Of a DNA stretch of 64,000 nt, positions 1-9,970 are shown piece by piece. The notes beneath the pieces are model-generated. The model did not search any database, was not told the DNA's origin, and saw only the letters and a list, made by a program, of their open reading frames with translations. The position numbers were made by a program, and so were the translations under genes. Source of the stretch: an uncultured Bacteroidales bacterium (GTDB lineage: Bacteria; Bacteroidota; Bacteroidia; Bacteroidales; FEN-979); the NCBI GenBank assembly GCA_903885595.1, contig CAISJJ010000250.1, positions 1-64,000 of the forward strand, read 5' to 3'. Positions within the stretch are counted from its first letter, which is position 1. Every line of letters starts with the position of its first letter.

Positions 1-132
1 ATCTATTATTCTTATGGAAAATCGAAGACAATATTCCCCGAGAATACACTTGAACAAACCAACTCTTCATTCGGATTTGGCTTCAGCAACAATTTTGCCA
101 GTTTATCCCTGGCTTATCGGTTCGGAAAATAA
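1..132 (+). CDS. C-terminal fragment of a probable outer-membrane beta-barrel protein (truncated by window edge)
   Basis: Frame 1 is open from base 1 to TAA at 130-132: IYYSYGKSKTIFPENTLEQTNSSFGFGFSNNFASLSLAYRFGK*; alternating pattern with terminal aromatic-rich strand. Confidence 0.5.
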   Translation: MYYSYGKSKTIFPENTLEQTNSSFGFGFSNNFASLSLAYRFGK

Positions 133-139
133 ACGGTTT

Positions 140-679
140 TCAGAATAATTTTTGCAGTTCTTTTTTTATCTCTTCAATGGCTGTATCCACTGGTAGTTTA
201 CCCCTTGCAACAGACATTTCAAAAATCTCTTTAACAAGCTCTGAGGAGGGGGCTGATTCCATGGTTCTGGCAGATGCCTGGTTTATCATTGAAATGGTCT
301 CCTCTTTTGCATTCCTGATCAGTTCCCAGGCATGCTGGGAAACATACAATTGTTGAGACAGGTTATATTCAAATTCTTCACGAATCGTTCTTGCAAGTAT
401 AGACTGCAATTGTAAAGCAGATAAATCAGGGCCATTGAGCCGCATTACCATGTTCGACGGATGTATCCGTTCAAGGAACAGGACAAACCGTTCATAAGCC
501 TGTAAACGCAATGGAAGAATTGTTACATGATCCTGGCTGTTCCCTGCACCGGGAGCAGGTTTCCGGGTTTGCTTCAGGTAATACCACAAAAGGAAAAAAG
601 CGCCTCCGAAAACAAAAAGAAACCGGAGAAATCCTCCGATGAGGTGAAAAAGAGATGGATGAACCATTGGATGATACAT
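140..679 (-). CDS. conserved hypothetical protein with N-terminal transmembrane helix
   Basis: 179-aa ORF with one N-terminal hydrophobic segment then a soluble helical domain; resembles a Bacteroidota-specific conserved hypothetical. Confidence 0.7.
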   Translation of the reverse strand: MYHPMVHPSLFHLIGGFLRFLFVFGGAFFLLWYYLKQTRKPAPGAGNSQDHVTILPLRLQAYERFVLFLERIHPSNMVMRLNGPDLSALQLQSILARTIREEFEYNLSQQLYVSQHAWELIRNAKEETISMINQASARTMESAPSSELVKEIFEMSVARGKLPVDTAIEEIKKELQKLF

Positions 680-818
680 AAACTGAAATTTGTTTCAAAG
701 TTACGAAAACCAGTGAAAAGTCAAAAGAGGCTCTCTTTTTTTCCTATTTCCTAACCTGCACTCACTAATTTTTTCTAAATTTGTTCTTTTTTTACAAAAA
801 CTTCATTCTCACTATTTT

Positions 819-2021
819 ATGACAACACTCGCTAACAGAATTCAGTATCTGGCCGAAAGTGAAACCCTGGCCATGTCGCGCAAGAGCCGCGAACTCAAAG
901 CTGAAGGGCACGACGTAATTAACCTGAGTCTGGGGGAGCCCGATTTCTATACTCCCGACTATATTAAAAATGCAGCAAAGGAGGGTATTGACCAGAATTT
1001 TACCTTTTATTCGCCGGTGGCCGGATATGAAGATCTGCGCAAGGCAATTTGTACCAAACTGAAACGAGACAACAATCTTGATTACGACTGCAACCAAGTC
1101 GTTGTCTCTACCGGCGCCAAACAATCGATTGCCAATGTCATGCTCAGCCTCATTAATCCGGGAGATGAGGTTTTGGTTCCGGCGCCCTATTGGGTTTCCT
1201 ATAAAGAAATAATCAAGGTGGCCGAAGGCAAGGCGGTTTTTATCCCGGCCACGATCGAAAATAATTTCAAGGTCACCCCTCAGCAGCTGGAAGCTGCAAT
1301 AACGCCCAAAACAAAGTTGCTGATCTATAGCTCACCGTGCAATCCGACTGGTTCAGTTTACACCCGTGAAGAGCTGAAGGGCATTGCCGAGGTAATGGTT
1401 AAATACCCGGAGATTACCATTGTTGCCGACGAGATATATGAACATATCAATTTTGTCGGGAAGCATGAGAGTATCTGCCAGTTTGATTTTATTAAGGACC
1501 GTGTTGTACTTATCAATGGCGTTTCAAAGGGGTTCGCCATGACCGGATGGCGAATTGGTTTTATTGCTGCCCCGCTTGTTATTGCAAAAGCCTGTGACAA
1601 ACTCCAGGGCCAATTTACATCAGGGGCCTCATCCATTGCCCAGCGTGCAGCATTGAAGGCATTCATCACTGAGCCTTCCAGCACGCCCGACATGAATACC
1701 ATGCAACAGGCTTTTCGCGAACGCCGCGACCTGATGCTGCAATTATTATCCGAAATCCCAGGAATGAAATTAAATCACCCTGATGGTGCCTTTTACATTT
1801 TTCCTGATATTTCCTGGTATTTCGGTAAGACCGACGGAAAAACCACCATTAATAACGCGAATGATTTGTGCATGTACCTGCTCAATAAGGTTTTTGTTGC
1901 CCTGGTTCCCGGCGACGCGTTTGGCGACCCGAATTGCCTTCGCTTCTCCTATGCAACAAGCAAGGATAAACTCACCGAAGCGGTTAGAAGGATTAAGGGT
2001 GCGTTGGCTGAACTAAAATAG
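819..2021 (+). CDS. aspC: pyridoxal phosphate-dependent aminotransferase (aspartate aminotransferase type)
   Basis: 400 aa; SLGEPDFYTPD, SSPCNPTGSVY, VADEIYEHI, NGVSKGFAMTGWRIGF PLP-lysine motif (class I/II aminotransferase). Confidence 0.93.
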   Translation: MTTLANRIQYLAESETLAMSRKSRELKAEGHDVINLSLGEPDFYTPDYIKNAAKEGIDQNFTFYSPVAGYEDLRKAICTKLKRDNNLDYDCNQVVVSTGAKQSIANVMLSLINPGDEVLVPAPYWVSYKEIIKVAEGKAVFIPATIENNFKVTPQQLEAAITPKTKLLIYSSPCNPTGSVYTREELKGIAEVMVKYPEITIVADEIYEHINFVGKHESICQFDFIKDRVVLINGVSKGFAMTGWRIGFIAAPLVIAKACDKLQGQFTSGASSIAQRAALKAFITEPSSTPDMNTMQQAFRERRDLMLQLLSEIPGMKLNHPDGAFYIFPDISWYFGKTDGKTTINNANDLCMYLLNKVFVALVPGDAFGDPNCLRFSYATSKDKLTEAVRRIKGALAELK

Positions 2022-2050
2022 CGAGGTAGCGAAGTAGCGAGGTAGCGAAA
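2019..2050. repeat. TAGCGARG octamer array (4 units) overlapping the aspC stop codon
   Basis: TAGCGAGG TAGCGAAG TAGCGAGG TAGCGAAA; first TAG is the stop codon. Confidence 0.9.
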
Positions 2051-2146
2051 TTGCATAATGACAAAAGGTAAAATAATGTTGATACGTTGATTTTGATTTA
2101 TTTTATAATTTATTGATAATAGAAATTTAAAACTAAACCTGAAAAT

Positions 2147-3937
2147 ATGATAGTCAGTAAAAAAGTTGAAACCTGGGTGAAAGAATGGTCTGATCTCTGT
2201 CAACCCGATGCAATCCATTATTGTGATGGATCAGAAATGGAGAATCAGAAATTACTGGATATGATGGTCAGCACCGGCATGGCTATAAAACTGAACGAGG
2301 CAAAACGCCCGGGAAGTTATTATTTCCAGAGCGACCCTAGTGATGTGGCACGCGTTGAAAATCGCACCTTTATTTGTTCTGCAAGGAAGGATGATGCCGG
2401 ACCGACAAACAACTGGATGGACCCCGCGGAAATGAAGAAAATCCTGACAGAGGAGTATCGTGGTTGTATGAAAGGACGTACAATGTACGTAATTCCTTTC
2501 AGTATGGGACCGCTTGGTTCTAAAATAGCCCATATCGGGATTCAGATCACCGATTCACCCTATGTGGTTGTAAATATGCGTATCATGACTCGGATGGGTA
2601 AGGCCGTTCTTGACATACTGGGAGATGGTGATTTTGTTCCCTGCATCCATTCTGTTGGCGCTCCATTGCAACCAGGGCAAAAGGATGTAAAATGGCCCTG
2701 TGCCCCTATCGAGAAGAAATATATTTCTCATTTCCCCGACACCAACGAAACATGGTCGTTTGGCAGTGGTTATGGCGGCAATGCCCTTCTTGGCAAAAAA
2801 TGCTTTGCCCTGCGCATTGCATCCAATATGGCGCACCGTGAAGGGTGGCTCGCCGAGCATATGCTGATCATGGGCATCACAAATCCCCAGGGAGTTAAAA
2901 GATATGTCGCTGCTGCCTTTCCCAGCGCCTGCGGAAAGACAAACCTTGCGATGCTAATTCCTAATATTCCGGGATGGAAGGTGGAAACCGTCGGAGATGA
3001 CATTGCCTGGATGAAATTTGGGGCTGACGGCAGGCTCTATGCAATTAACCCGGAAGCCGGTTTCTTTGGCGTTGCTCCGTTTACATCCATGGAAACCAAT
3101 CCCAACGCCATGTTATCCTGCAAGGCCAATTCGATTTTCACCAATACCGGCCTCACGCCTGACGGAGACATCTGGTGGGAAGGCATCGGCTCAGAAATTC
3201 CTGAGGGAACCATTACCTGGACCAATGATATCTACAACAAGGAAAGTGGCAAACCTGCAGCCCATCCGAATGCAAGGTTCACCGCACCTGCAAAACAATG
3301 CCCGGTAATAGACAAAGACTGGGAAAACCCTAACGGAGTGCCCATTTCAGCATTCCTGTTCGGAGGCCGTCGGCCAGGTACAGTGCCTTTGGTTTACCAG
3401 TCTTTTGACTGGAATCATGGAGTGTTTATGGGCTCGATCGTTGGATCGGAGGTTACAGCCGCGGCCATCGGATTAAAAGCTGGTGTGCGCCGCGACCCTT
3501 TTGCCATGCTTCCTTTCTGCGGATATCATATGGGTGATTACTTCGGACACTGGGTGAATATAGGAAACAATGCCCCTGATGTCTCAAAACTTCCAAAGAT
3601 TTTCAACGTTAACTGGTTCCGCAAAGGACCTGACGGTAAATTCCTGTGGCCAGGTTATGGCGACAATATCCGTGTGCTGAAATGGATCTTTGAACGCGTG
3701 GAAGGTACAGCCGGCGCAACTGAAACACCGATCGGACTCATACCTGAGAAGGAATCCATCAACATCAGCGGACTTAGTGGCGTCGCTGATAAAATGGATG
3801 ATATTCTAAAAGTCAATCAAAAGGAATGGCTCGATGAGTGCGAACTGATTGCTGAGCACCAGGCTCAATTTGGCGACAGGTTACCGAAAGAAATGTCGGA
3901 ACAGTTTGAAAATTTGAAATCAAGATTAAACGGGTAA
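2147..3937 (+). CDS. pckG: phosphoenolpyruvate carboxykinase (GTP)
   Basis: 596 aa; [15 protein letters not shown] kinase motif and GTP-PEPCK features such as [12 protein letters not shown] and [19 protein letters not shown]. Confidence 0.95.
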   Translation: MIVSKKVETWVKEWSDLCQPDAIHYCDGSEMENQKLLDMMVSTGMAIKLNEAKRPGSYYFQSDPSDVARVENRTFICSARKDDAGPTNNWMDPAEMKKILTEEYRGCMKGRTMYVIPFSMGPLGSKIAHIGIQITDSPYVVVNMRIMTRMGKAVLDILGDGDFVPCIHSVGAPLQPGQKDVKWPCAPIEKKYISHFPDTNETWSFGSGYGGNALLGKKCFALRIASNMAHREGWLAEHMLIMGITNPQGVKRYVAAAFPSACGKTNLAMLIPNIPGWKVETVGDDIAWMKFGADGRLYAINPEAGFFGVAPFTSMETNPNAMLSCKANSIFTNTGLTPDGDIWWEGIGSEIPEGTITWTNDIYNKESGKPAAHPNARFTAPAKQCPVIDKDWENPNGVPISAFLFGGRRPGTVPLVYQSFDWNHGVFMGSIVGSEVTAAAIGLKAGVRRDPFAMLPFCGYHMGDYFGHWVNIGNNAPDVSKLPKIFNVNWFRKGPDGKFLWPGYGDNIRVLKWIFERVEGTAGATETPIGLIPEKESINISGLSGVADKMDDILKVNQKEWLDECELIAEHQAQFGDRLPKEMSEQFENLKSRLNG

Positions 3938-3943
3938 AAATGT

Positions 3944-4504
3944 ATGCCCGAAGAATTTAAGATATACACCAAAGGTGGCGATAAGGGAGAAACCTCCCTG
4001 CTGGGAGGTACCCGTGTCTCAAAGAGCCATGATCGGGTTGAAGCCTACGGTAATATTGATGAGCTGAATTCATTTATCGGGTTGATCCGTGATCAGGATA
4101 TTAATGCCCGCTACAAAGAGGTGCTGATCAGGGTTCAGGAAGATCTTTTTGTTGCCGAGGCTTTAATTGCGCGTGATCCTGAAAAGCAGACACGTGAATT
4201 ACCTGTGTTCACTGAGGATGAGATCACGATGCTGGAGAAGGAGATTGATGCAATGAATGAAGAACTTCCGCCATTAACCAATTTTATTCTCCCGGGGGGC
4301 CACACGGTCGTGTCGTTTTGCCACATTGCCCGCACAGTTTGTCGACGGGCTGAACGCTCCCTGATCAAATTAAACCTGATCAGCCCCGTCGAAGACATAA
4401 TAATCCGGCTCTTAAACCGTTTATCGGATTATTTGTTCGTTCTGGCTCGAAAAGTTGGCAAAGATACCGGTGCAATTGAATCACCCTGGATTACGAAAAA
4501 ATAA
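3944..4504 (+). CDS. cob(I)yrinic acid a,c-diamide adenosyltransferase (PduO type)
   Basis: YTKGGDKGETSLLGG.RVSK.. N-terminus and FILPGGH...HIARTVCRRAER motif. Confidence 0.93.
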   Translation: MPEEFKIYTKGGDKGETSLLGGTRVSKSHDRVEAYGNIDELNSFIGLIRDQDINARYKEVLIRVQEDLFVAEALIARDPEKQTRELPVFTEDEITMLEKEIDAMNEELPPLTNFILPGGHTVVSFCHIARTVCRRAERSLIKLNLISPVEDIIIRLLNRLSDYLFVLARKVGKDTGAIESPWITKK

Positions 4505-4507
4505 CAC

Positions 4508-4537
4508 TTGACTTTCTGATTTTTTTTTTATACTTTT
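4508..4537 (+). promoter_or_regulatory. putative Bacteroidota promoter (-33 TTGAC / -7 TACTTTTG)
   Basis: TTG at 4508 and TACTTTTG (TAnnTTTG consensus) at 4530-4537, upstream of ORF at 4563. Confidence 0.5.
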
Positions 4538-4562
4538 GCAAAAAATCCCAAAAAAGAAATAA

Positions 4563-4784
4563 ATGTATTGGACACTCGAATTGGCCTCAAAACTGGAAGA
4601 TGCTCCCTGGCCTGCCACCAAGGATGAGCTGGTCGATTGGGCAATCCGATCTGGCGCACCACAAGAGGTAATTGAAAATTTAAAGGAAATCGAAGATGAG
4701 GGGGAATCGTACGAACGGATTGAAGATATCTGGCCCGATTACCCTACCAAGGACGATTTCTTCTTCCATGAAGACGAATATTAA
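4563..4784 (+). CDS. DUF2795-like small acidic protein
   Basis: 73 aa MYWTLELASKLEDAPWPATKDELVDWAIRSGAPQEVIENL...; matches the small DUF2795-type Bacteroidota protein as I recall it. Confidence 0.75.
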   Translation: MYWTLELASKLEDAPWPATKDELVDWAIRSGAPQEVIENLKEIEDEGESYERIEDIWPDYPTKDDFFFHEDEY

Positions 4785-4807
4785 TCGAATTACGAATTAC
4801 GAATTTA
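4785..4807. repeat. heptamer repeat AATTACG between convergent genes
   Basis: tcgaattacgaattacgaattta; ends in the rsmD stop codon. Confidence 0.65.
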
Positions 4808-5353
4808 AGGTAGCTCGTTTTTTCTCGTAAAAATGGTAAAGTTCACACTGCCATATTTTCGTTGCTGGGAAAACTGTGAATGCTGTTCAAAACGATAGCG
4901 TGATGAATGTTCCACAATCAACAGCCCGTCATCTTCCAGCAAACCTGAATTAAAAATCAAATCAGGTATTGATTCAATCCCTTCCAGGTCATAAGGCGGG
5001 TCAGCAAAAACCAGGTTGTATTTCGACCACATCCGTTTGATAAATACAAAGCTATTTGACTTAACTGGCTGGATATTCTTTGCTCCAAAATTTTCTGCGG
5101 TTTTTTTTAAAAAATCAATACATTTTTGATTCGAATCAACTGCAGTAACTTCAATCGCCCCCCGTGAAAGAAACTCAAAAGCAATACTCCCGGTACCGGT
5201 AAATAGATCCAGTACCCTCAGAGATTCAAAATCAACCATGTTGGCAAGTACGTTGAACAGCCCTTCCTTGGCGAAATCGGTCGTGGGTCGTACCGGCAGG
5301 TTCATGGGTGGCTGCAAACGCCTGCCCCTGTATATTCCGCTTACAATCCGCAT
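4805..5353 (-). CDS. rsmD: 16S rRNA (guanine(966)-N(2))-methyltransferase RsmD
   Basis: MRIVSGIYRGRRLQPP...RPTTDFAKEGLFNVL, DLFTGTGSIAFEFLSRGA, FADPPYDL motifs. Confidence 0.93.
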   Translation of the reverse strand: MRIVSGIYRGRRLQPPMNLPVRPTTDFAKEGLFNVLANMVDFESLRVLDLFTGTGSIAFEFLSRGAIEVTAVDSNQKCIDFLKKTAENFGAKNIQPVKSNSFVFIKRMWSKYNLVFADPPYDLEGIESIPDLIFNSGLLEDDGLLIVEHSSRYRFEQHSQFSQQRKYGSVNFTIFTRKNELP

Positions 5354-6234
5354 GAGAAAAAATTCAGCAAAGGATAATAGGACTGGGGTGGCAACTGGTT
5401 CAGGATGTAACTGTATTTAAACACTTCATTCCTTTTCCCAAATTCAACATGGCGCACGTATTTGAAGAGTAATTCAAATAATCCTGAACCTTTCTCGACA
5501 TTTCCCAGCAGGACAAGGGGCATCATCTCGGGATTAAAGTTAAGTTGTTCAAGGACAAAAACGAGATAATAAGCTACGTCTTCGGGGTTCTGAAAAGGAA
5601 AAGTATTGAAATAACTCATCTGGCGTCCGTCAAAGATCATCAGGTCAAAGAATTTTTCGCGAACATGGATGAATACCCGGTTTGCATTGATACGATTCTT
5701 GTAGTTGACCCAGATACTTTCAATCAGCACACTTGAAAAATGTACAACCTTCATATTGGGATAATGACCTCTGATTGCATTCAGTATGGGTACCGGGATT
5801 GCAAATACCTGATAAGAATCCATGGGGAGTAAATGATCAGCAAAGGCTACCTCCTCTTCCTTCTGTTGAAAACTGAACTTCAGGTAGTTTTCTTTTTCGC
5901 CTGCATCAAACAACTGGGCAGGAATCAGGGTGCTTTTTTTTCCCTCATAAGCAATTTTAACAGATTTATAATGATTCTTGAGCCAGGGCATCGCGTTCAG
6001 CACACTTTTCAGAAAATCATCGAATGATTGTTTGGAATTCGGATTGGTTTGCTGAGATTTAACTTCACTCCTGATCAATTGCTGGACCCCGAGATATTTA
6101 TTTCGTTTGAAATCGAGAATACAGTATGCAAAGCCTGACTCACTGAAAAGAACAGCTAACCCATAATTGTGGGTCTCCTGCAGATTGAATGACTCATCCA
6201 ATTTGTTAATTGCAACAGTAAACTGATCAGCCAT
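5341..6234 (-). CDS. DUF3822 family protein
   Basis: 297 aa, overlaps rsmD start; the pairing is typical of Bacteroidota DUF3822 proteins. Confidence 0.75.
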   Translation of the reverse strand: MADQFTVAINKLDESFNLQETHNYGLAVLFSESGFAYCILDFKRNKYLGVQQLIRSEVKSQQTNPNSKQSFDDFLKSVLNAMPWLKNHYKSVKIAYEGKKSTLIPAQLFDAGEKENYLKFSFQQKEEEVAFADHLLPMDSYQVFAIPVPILNAIRGHYPNMKVVHFSSVLIESIWVNYKNRINANRVFIHVREKFFDLMIFDGRQMSYFNTFPFQNPEDVAYYLVFVLEQLNFNPEMMPLVLLGNVEKGSGLFELLFKYVRHVEFGKRNEVFKYSYILNQLPPQSYYPLLNFFSCGL

Positions 6235-6243
6235 AAATAATTT

Positions 6244-7515
6244 CTAAACGATGATCAATACACCCATCGTAAATGCAATGATAAGAAGAAATCCCGAAAT
6301 CAGGTACACCCATGCTCCTTTCGCGGCAAAAAAGCATCCGTATACCATCTTCAGCACATTGTTGCTGATGATTGCCTGGAAGGTTGCCATTGCAACAACT
6401 TCCAGTTTTACCCCATATTTCCCCTGAAAAAGATTTATTAAAAAAGGATCAATATCAGTCAACCCGACAATATAGGAAAGCGCATTCAACCCTGGGGTGC
6501 CAAACCGGGTAAGCACTTCATAAGTAATAAAGGTGAAGGCTACATAGAGTGCGGTAAATATTAGGGCTACTTTGAATTCGAGGGGGTTTTTATCTGCCTG
6601 GAGTTCATCATCGCGCGTGGTAACCACCCGGTTTTTATATAACAGCACGAACAAGCCGATCATCAACGATAATAAAAACAGTCCCGTGAAATATGGCCAG
6701 ACAATGTCAAAAAGTAAAGGGCTGAAGATAAGAATCAGAATCAGGATACGCAGATACATCAATGCTGTTGCAAAGATGATCCCCGCCATATACTGGTTCA
6801 GATGCTGCGGTTCTTTCCTGCTTTTTTTTGCAAGGATAATGGTGGTTGCCGTGCTTGAATAAAGACCACCGAGAATACCTGAAAGAATGATGCTTGCATT
6901 TGGGAAAATGAACTTCTTTAAAAGATAGCTGCTATATGAAATAGACGAGATCACCACAATTGCAAGCCAGATTTTATAAGGAGTGAGGCTCAAGCCTTTG
7001 ACGATAGGGCCATCAGGTAAAATTGGCAGGATTACCCCGGCAATGATCAGGAATTTCGCCAGGGTGATAAATTCATACCTGTCGAATTTTTGTGAAATTG
7101 TAGCAAATGTTTCCTTTAACTCAGTAAATATCAGCACCGTGACCACAATAAGCAGCACCATCCACTGAGGCTGGGTAATAACCAGTGGTCCAATGCAGTA
7201 GGTTATCAGCGCCACGAAAATGGTGGTAGCTCCGTAATCTTTCAAATCCCTGATGTGATAATAATAAGATATTCCCATCACCATTGCTAAAACCAGGCCA
7301 CCGCCCATGAACATTATTCCCTGAGGCCAGTCAAGAAGGTAGAGTATATATCCAAGTATGCCGATAAAGGTAAAGGTCCTGTCTGTCCCAAAAGTACGCT
7401 CTGATTCATGAGCCTGGCTGTGCAACCGTCGCTGCGACAATCCGATCAGCAGCGAAAATACGGTAACCAGAACGAAGTTTATAAGTGTCTTGGGAATGGT
7501 TCCTATGAGTTCCAC
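6244..7515 (-). CDS. MgtC/SapB-DUF4010 family integral membrane protein
   Basis: 423 aa polytopic; N-terminal GLSQRRLHSQAHESERTFGTDRTFTFIGILGYI (MgtC-like) plus DUF4010-like C-terminal half. Confidence 0.85.
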   Translation of the reverse strand: MELIGTIPKTLINFVLVTVFSLLIGLSQRRLHSQAHESERTFGTDRTFTFIGILGYILYLLDWPQGIMFMGGGLVLAMVMGISYYYHIRDLKDYGATTIFVALITYCIGPLVITQPQWMVLLIVVTVLIFTELKETFATISQKFDRYEFITLAKFLIIAGVILPILPDGPIVKGLSLTPYKIWLAIVVISSISYSSYLLKKFIFPNASIILSGILGGLYSSTATTIILAKKSRKEPQHLNQYMAGIIFATALMYLRILILILIFSPLLFDIVWPYFTGLFLLSLMIGLFVLLYKNRVVTTRDDELQADKNPLEFKVALIFTALYVAFTFITYEVLTRFGTPGLNALSYIVGLTDIDPFLINLFQGKYGVKLEVVAMATFQAIISNNVLKMVYGCFFAAKGAWVYLISGFLLIIAFTMGVLIIV

Positions 7516-7549
7516 GGGCTTTTACAGTTTACGATTTTTGATTTACGAA

Positions 7550-8016
7550 TTATGAATTTTGATTCAGCATTTTATAAGCCGGGACTTCCTTCAAAAAGGT
7601 ATAAGTCCTGGTCTGATGATCTATTTTGCAGGCATAATGTGTCAACCCATTGGTAACCAATATATATTCAACTGTCAACGTCATGTTATACATGGCGACC
7701 TGGTCAAAAACAGCCTGTGTGATCTCAATTGTTGGCGCTTTGCACTCGACCACAAGACATGGATTTCCATCGGCAAGATAGGCAAGTATGTCAAACCGCT
7801 TCTTCAGCCCATTATAGGTAATAGCTGCTTCAACCACGATAAGCGATGCCGGGTAGCCAAGTTGCCTGATCATGTAATTCAGAAAATGCTGCCGAACCCA
7901 TTCTTCCGGCGTGAGCCTGACATACTTTTTCCTTATTTCGTCAAAAATTTCTCTTTTCCCGTTTTCCGCTTGGCGAACACGGGCATCATATACCGGTAAA
8001 TTGAGTTCCTGCATGG
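7550..8016 (-). CDS. stand-alone HsdR N-terminal-like (type I restriction nuclease fold) protein
   Basis: MQELNLPVYDARVRQAENGKREIFDEIRKKYVRLTPEEWVRQHFLNYMI...RFDILAYLADGNPCLVVECKAP; PD-(D/E)xK-like D..ECKAP motif; start assigned at MQELNL inside the 166-aa ORF. Confidence 0.8.
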
Positions 8017-8103
8017 CGCTTCCAATACAAATGTACATGACATTTTTCAATTTCTGACAGATGAAAGAAAATCTGACAAATCCTGTATCTTTGCAGGTAT
8101 CTC

Positions 8104-8118
8104 CACCCTGTCAGGGTG
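8104..8118. repeat. palindrome CACCCTGTCAGGGTG upstream of amn
   Basis: perfect inverted repeat in the 5' leader; related words recur at 28673-28708 and 52218-52231. Confidence 0.6.
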
Positions 8119-8139
8119 TCAAGTAACATTCAACATACG

Positions 8140-8913
8140 ATGAAAACTAAAAAAGAGATTGTTGATGATTGGTTGCCACGTTACACTGGTACCAATCTCG
8201 ATGAATTTGGTGACTTTATCCTGCTGACTAATTTTAACCGTTACCTTGATCTTTTTTCTAAATGGTATAATGTTCCGATCATTGGCAAAGACAAAGCAAT
8301 GCCGAGTGTGACAAACGGACGTATCACCCTGATCAATTTCGGTATGGGCAGTCCCAATGCAGCTACCATCATGGATCTGCTGAGCGCTATCGGCCCGAAA
8401 GCTGCCCTGTTCCTGGGTAAATGCGGTGGCCTTAAGAAAAAATGCAAGGTAGGCGATATGATCATTCCGATAGCTGCCATCAGGGGCGATGGAACCTCAG
8501 ATGATTATTTTCCGGAACGAGTTCCTGCCCTACCTGCCTTCAATCTTCAAAAAATAGTTTCAACCGTAATTCTGAATCACCGGAAAAACTACTGGACCGG
8601 AACGGTTTATACAACCAACCGAAGGGTTTGGGAATATGATGAGCAGTTTAAAGAGCACTTGCGCATTACCAGGGCGATGGCAATTGATATGGAATCGTCA
8701 ACCCTGTTTATGGTTGGATTTGCCAATGAGATCCCAACCGGGGCACTCCTGCTTGTTTCAGACCAACCCATGGTTGGCCGGGGTATTAAAACCCAGGTCA
8801 GCGATAAAAGGGTAACCGAAAAATATGCAGAAGAGCATCTGCACATAGGCGTGGATGCAATGAATGACCTCATTGACAAGAAGCTATCAGTTAAGCATCT
8901 AAGGTTCGATTAA
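8140..8913 (+). CDS. amn: AMP nucleosidase
   Basis: MKTKKEIVDDWLPRYTGT...; nucleoside phosphorylase-like fold GMGSPNAATIMDLL, LGKCGGLKKKCKVGDMIIPIAAIRGDGTSDDYFP, DMESSTLF. Confidence 0.9.
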   Translation: MKTKKEIVDDWLPRYTGTNLDEFGDFILLTNFNRYLDLFSKWYNVPIIGKDKAMPSVTNGRITLINFGMGSPNAATIMDLLSAIGPKAALFLGKCGGLKKKCKVGDMIIPIAAIRGDGTSDDYFPERVPALPAFNLQKIVSTVILNHRKNYWTGTVYTTNRRVWEYDEQFKEHLRITRAMAIDMESSTLFMVGFANEIPTGALLLVSDQPMVGRGIKTQVSDKRVTEKYAEEHLHIGVDAMNDLIDKKLSVKHLRFD

Positions 8914-8934
8914 GAGAACGATCATTAAATCCAT

Positions 8935-9951
8935 ATGGCAGGTAAGGGCGATATCAGTTTTGACCAGTTGTTGGGGGATCTGAAAAACCAGATCTATTAC
9001 CCTGTTTATCTGTTACATGGAGAGGAATCATATTTTATTGATGCTATTTCCGACTTTATTGAGCAAAACGTTCTGAATGAGCTTGAAAAAGAGTTTAACC
9101 AGACCATAGTGTACGGGAAAGATTCAAACGTTCTGACCTTGATGAGTTATGCCAGGCGTTTCCCCATGATGGCAAATTATCATATACTGATCGTGAAGGA
9201 GGCACAGGATCTGGATAAAATTGAAGATTTCCAGCCATATATGGAAAATCCATTGACCTCAACGATCCTCGTGTTATGCCATAAATACGGAAAACTTGAC
9301 AAGCGAAAAGCGCTTTATAAAGCTATCGAAAAAATTGGGGTTGTTTACGAATCGGCGAGGTTATATGACAATAAAATTCCCGACTGGATCAATGATTACC
9401 TGAGGCAACGCAAGTATACAATTTCTCCTAAAGCAGCCACCATGCTCACCGAGTTTCTTGGTGCCGACCTGGGCAAAATCGTCAATGAGATTCAGAAACT
9501 ATTAATCAACATACCAGCCGGTTCGGAAATCAATGAAGAATATGTTGAGAAAAATATCGGGATCAGCAAGGATTATAATGTCTTTGAATTGCAAAAAGCA
9601 CTTGCCAAAAAGGATATACTGAAAGCGAACCAGATCATCCTGTATTTTGCTGCCAACCTCCGTGAAAACCCATTGGTAAAGGTGATTCCGATTCTGTACT
9701 CCTACTTTTCCAAAATTCTGCTTTATCATTACCTCCCTGATAAATCAAAAAACTCGGTTGCTTCTGCCCTTTCCATTAATCCGTTTTTTGTTTCCGATTA
9801 TCAGCAGGCCGCAAAAAGTTTCCCGGTTGGAAAAACAGCCTCCATTATTTCGTTGCTTCGGGTATACGATCTCAAGGCCAAGGGTGTTGAGAACGCTTCG
9901 GCTGGAGATGGAGAACTAATGAAAGAATTAATTTTCAGAATATTGCACTAA
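8935..9951 (+). CDS. holA: DNA polymerase III subunit delta
   Basis: YPVYLLHGEESYFIDAISDFIE N-terminus; DLGKIVNEIQKLLI; classic HolA architecture. Confidence 0.92.
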   Translation: MAGKGDISFDQLLGDLKNQIYYPVYLLHGEESYFIDAISDFIEQNVLNELEKEFNQTIVYGKDSNVLTLMSYARRFPMMANYHILIVKEAQDLDKIEDFQPYMENPLTSTILVLCHKYGKLDKRKALYKAIEKIGVVYESARLYDNKIPDWINDYLRQRKYTISPKAATMLTEFLGADLGKIVNEIQKLLINIPAGSEINEEYVEKNIGISKDYNVFELQKALAKKDILKANQIILYFAANLRENPLVKVIPILYSYFSKILLYHYLPDKSKNSVASALSINPFFVSDYQQAAKSFPVGKTASIISLLRVYDLKAKGVENASAGDGELMKELIFRILH

Positions 9952-9970
9952 GATTAACACTACTAATCAT

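Noticed and set aside
7550-8050. Type I restriction-modification locus
   Set aside because: Only an HsdR N-terminal-like domain; no helicase, HsdM or HsdS nearby
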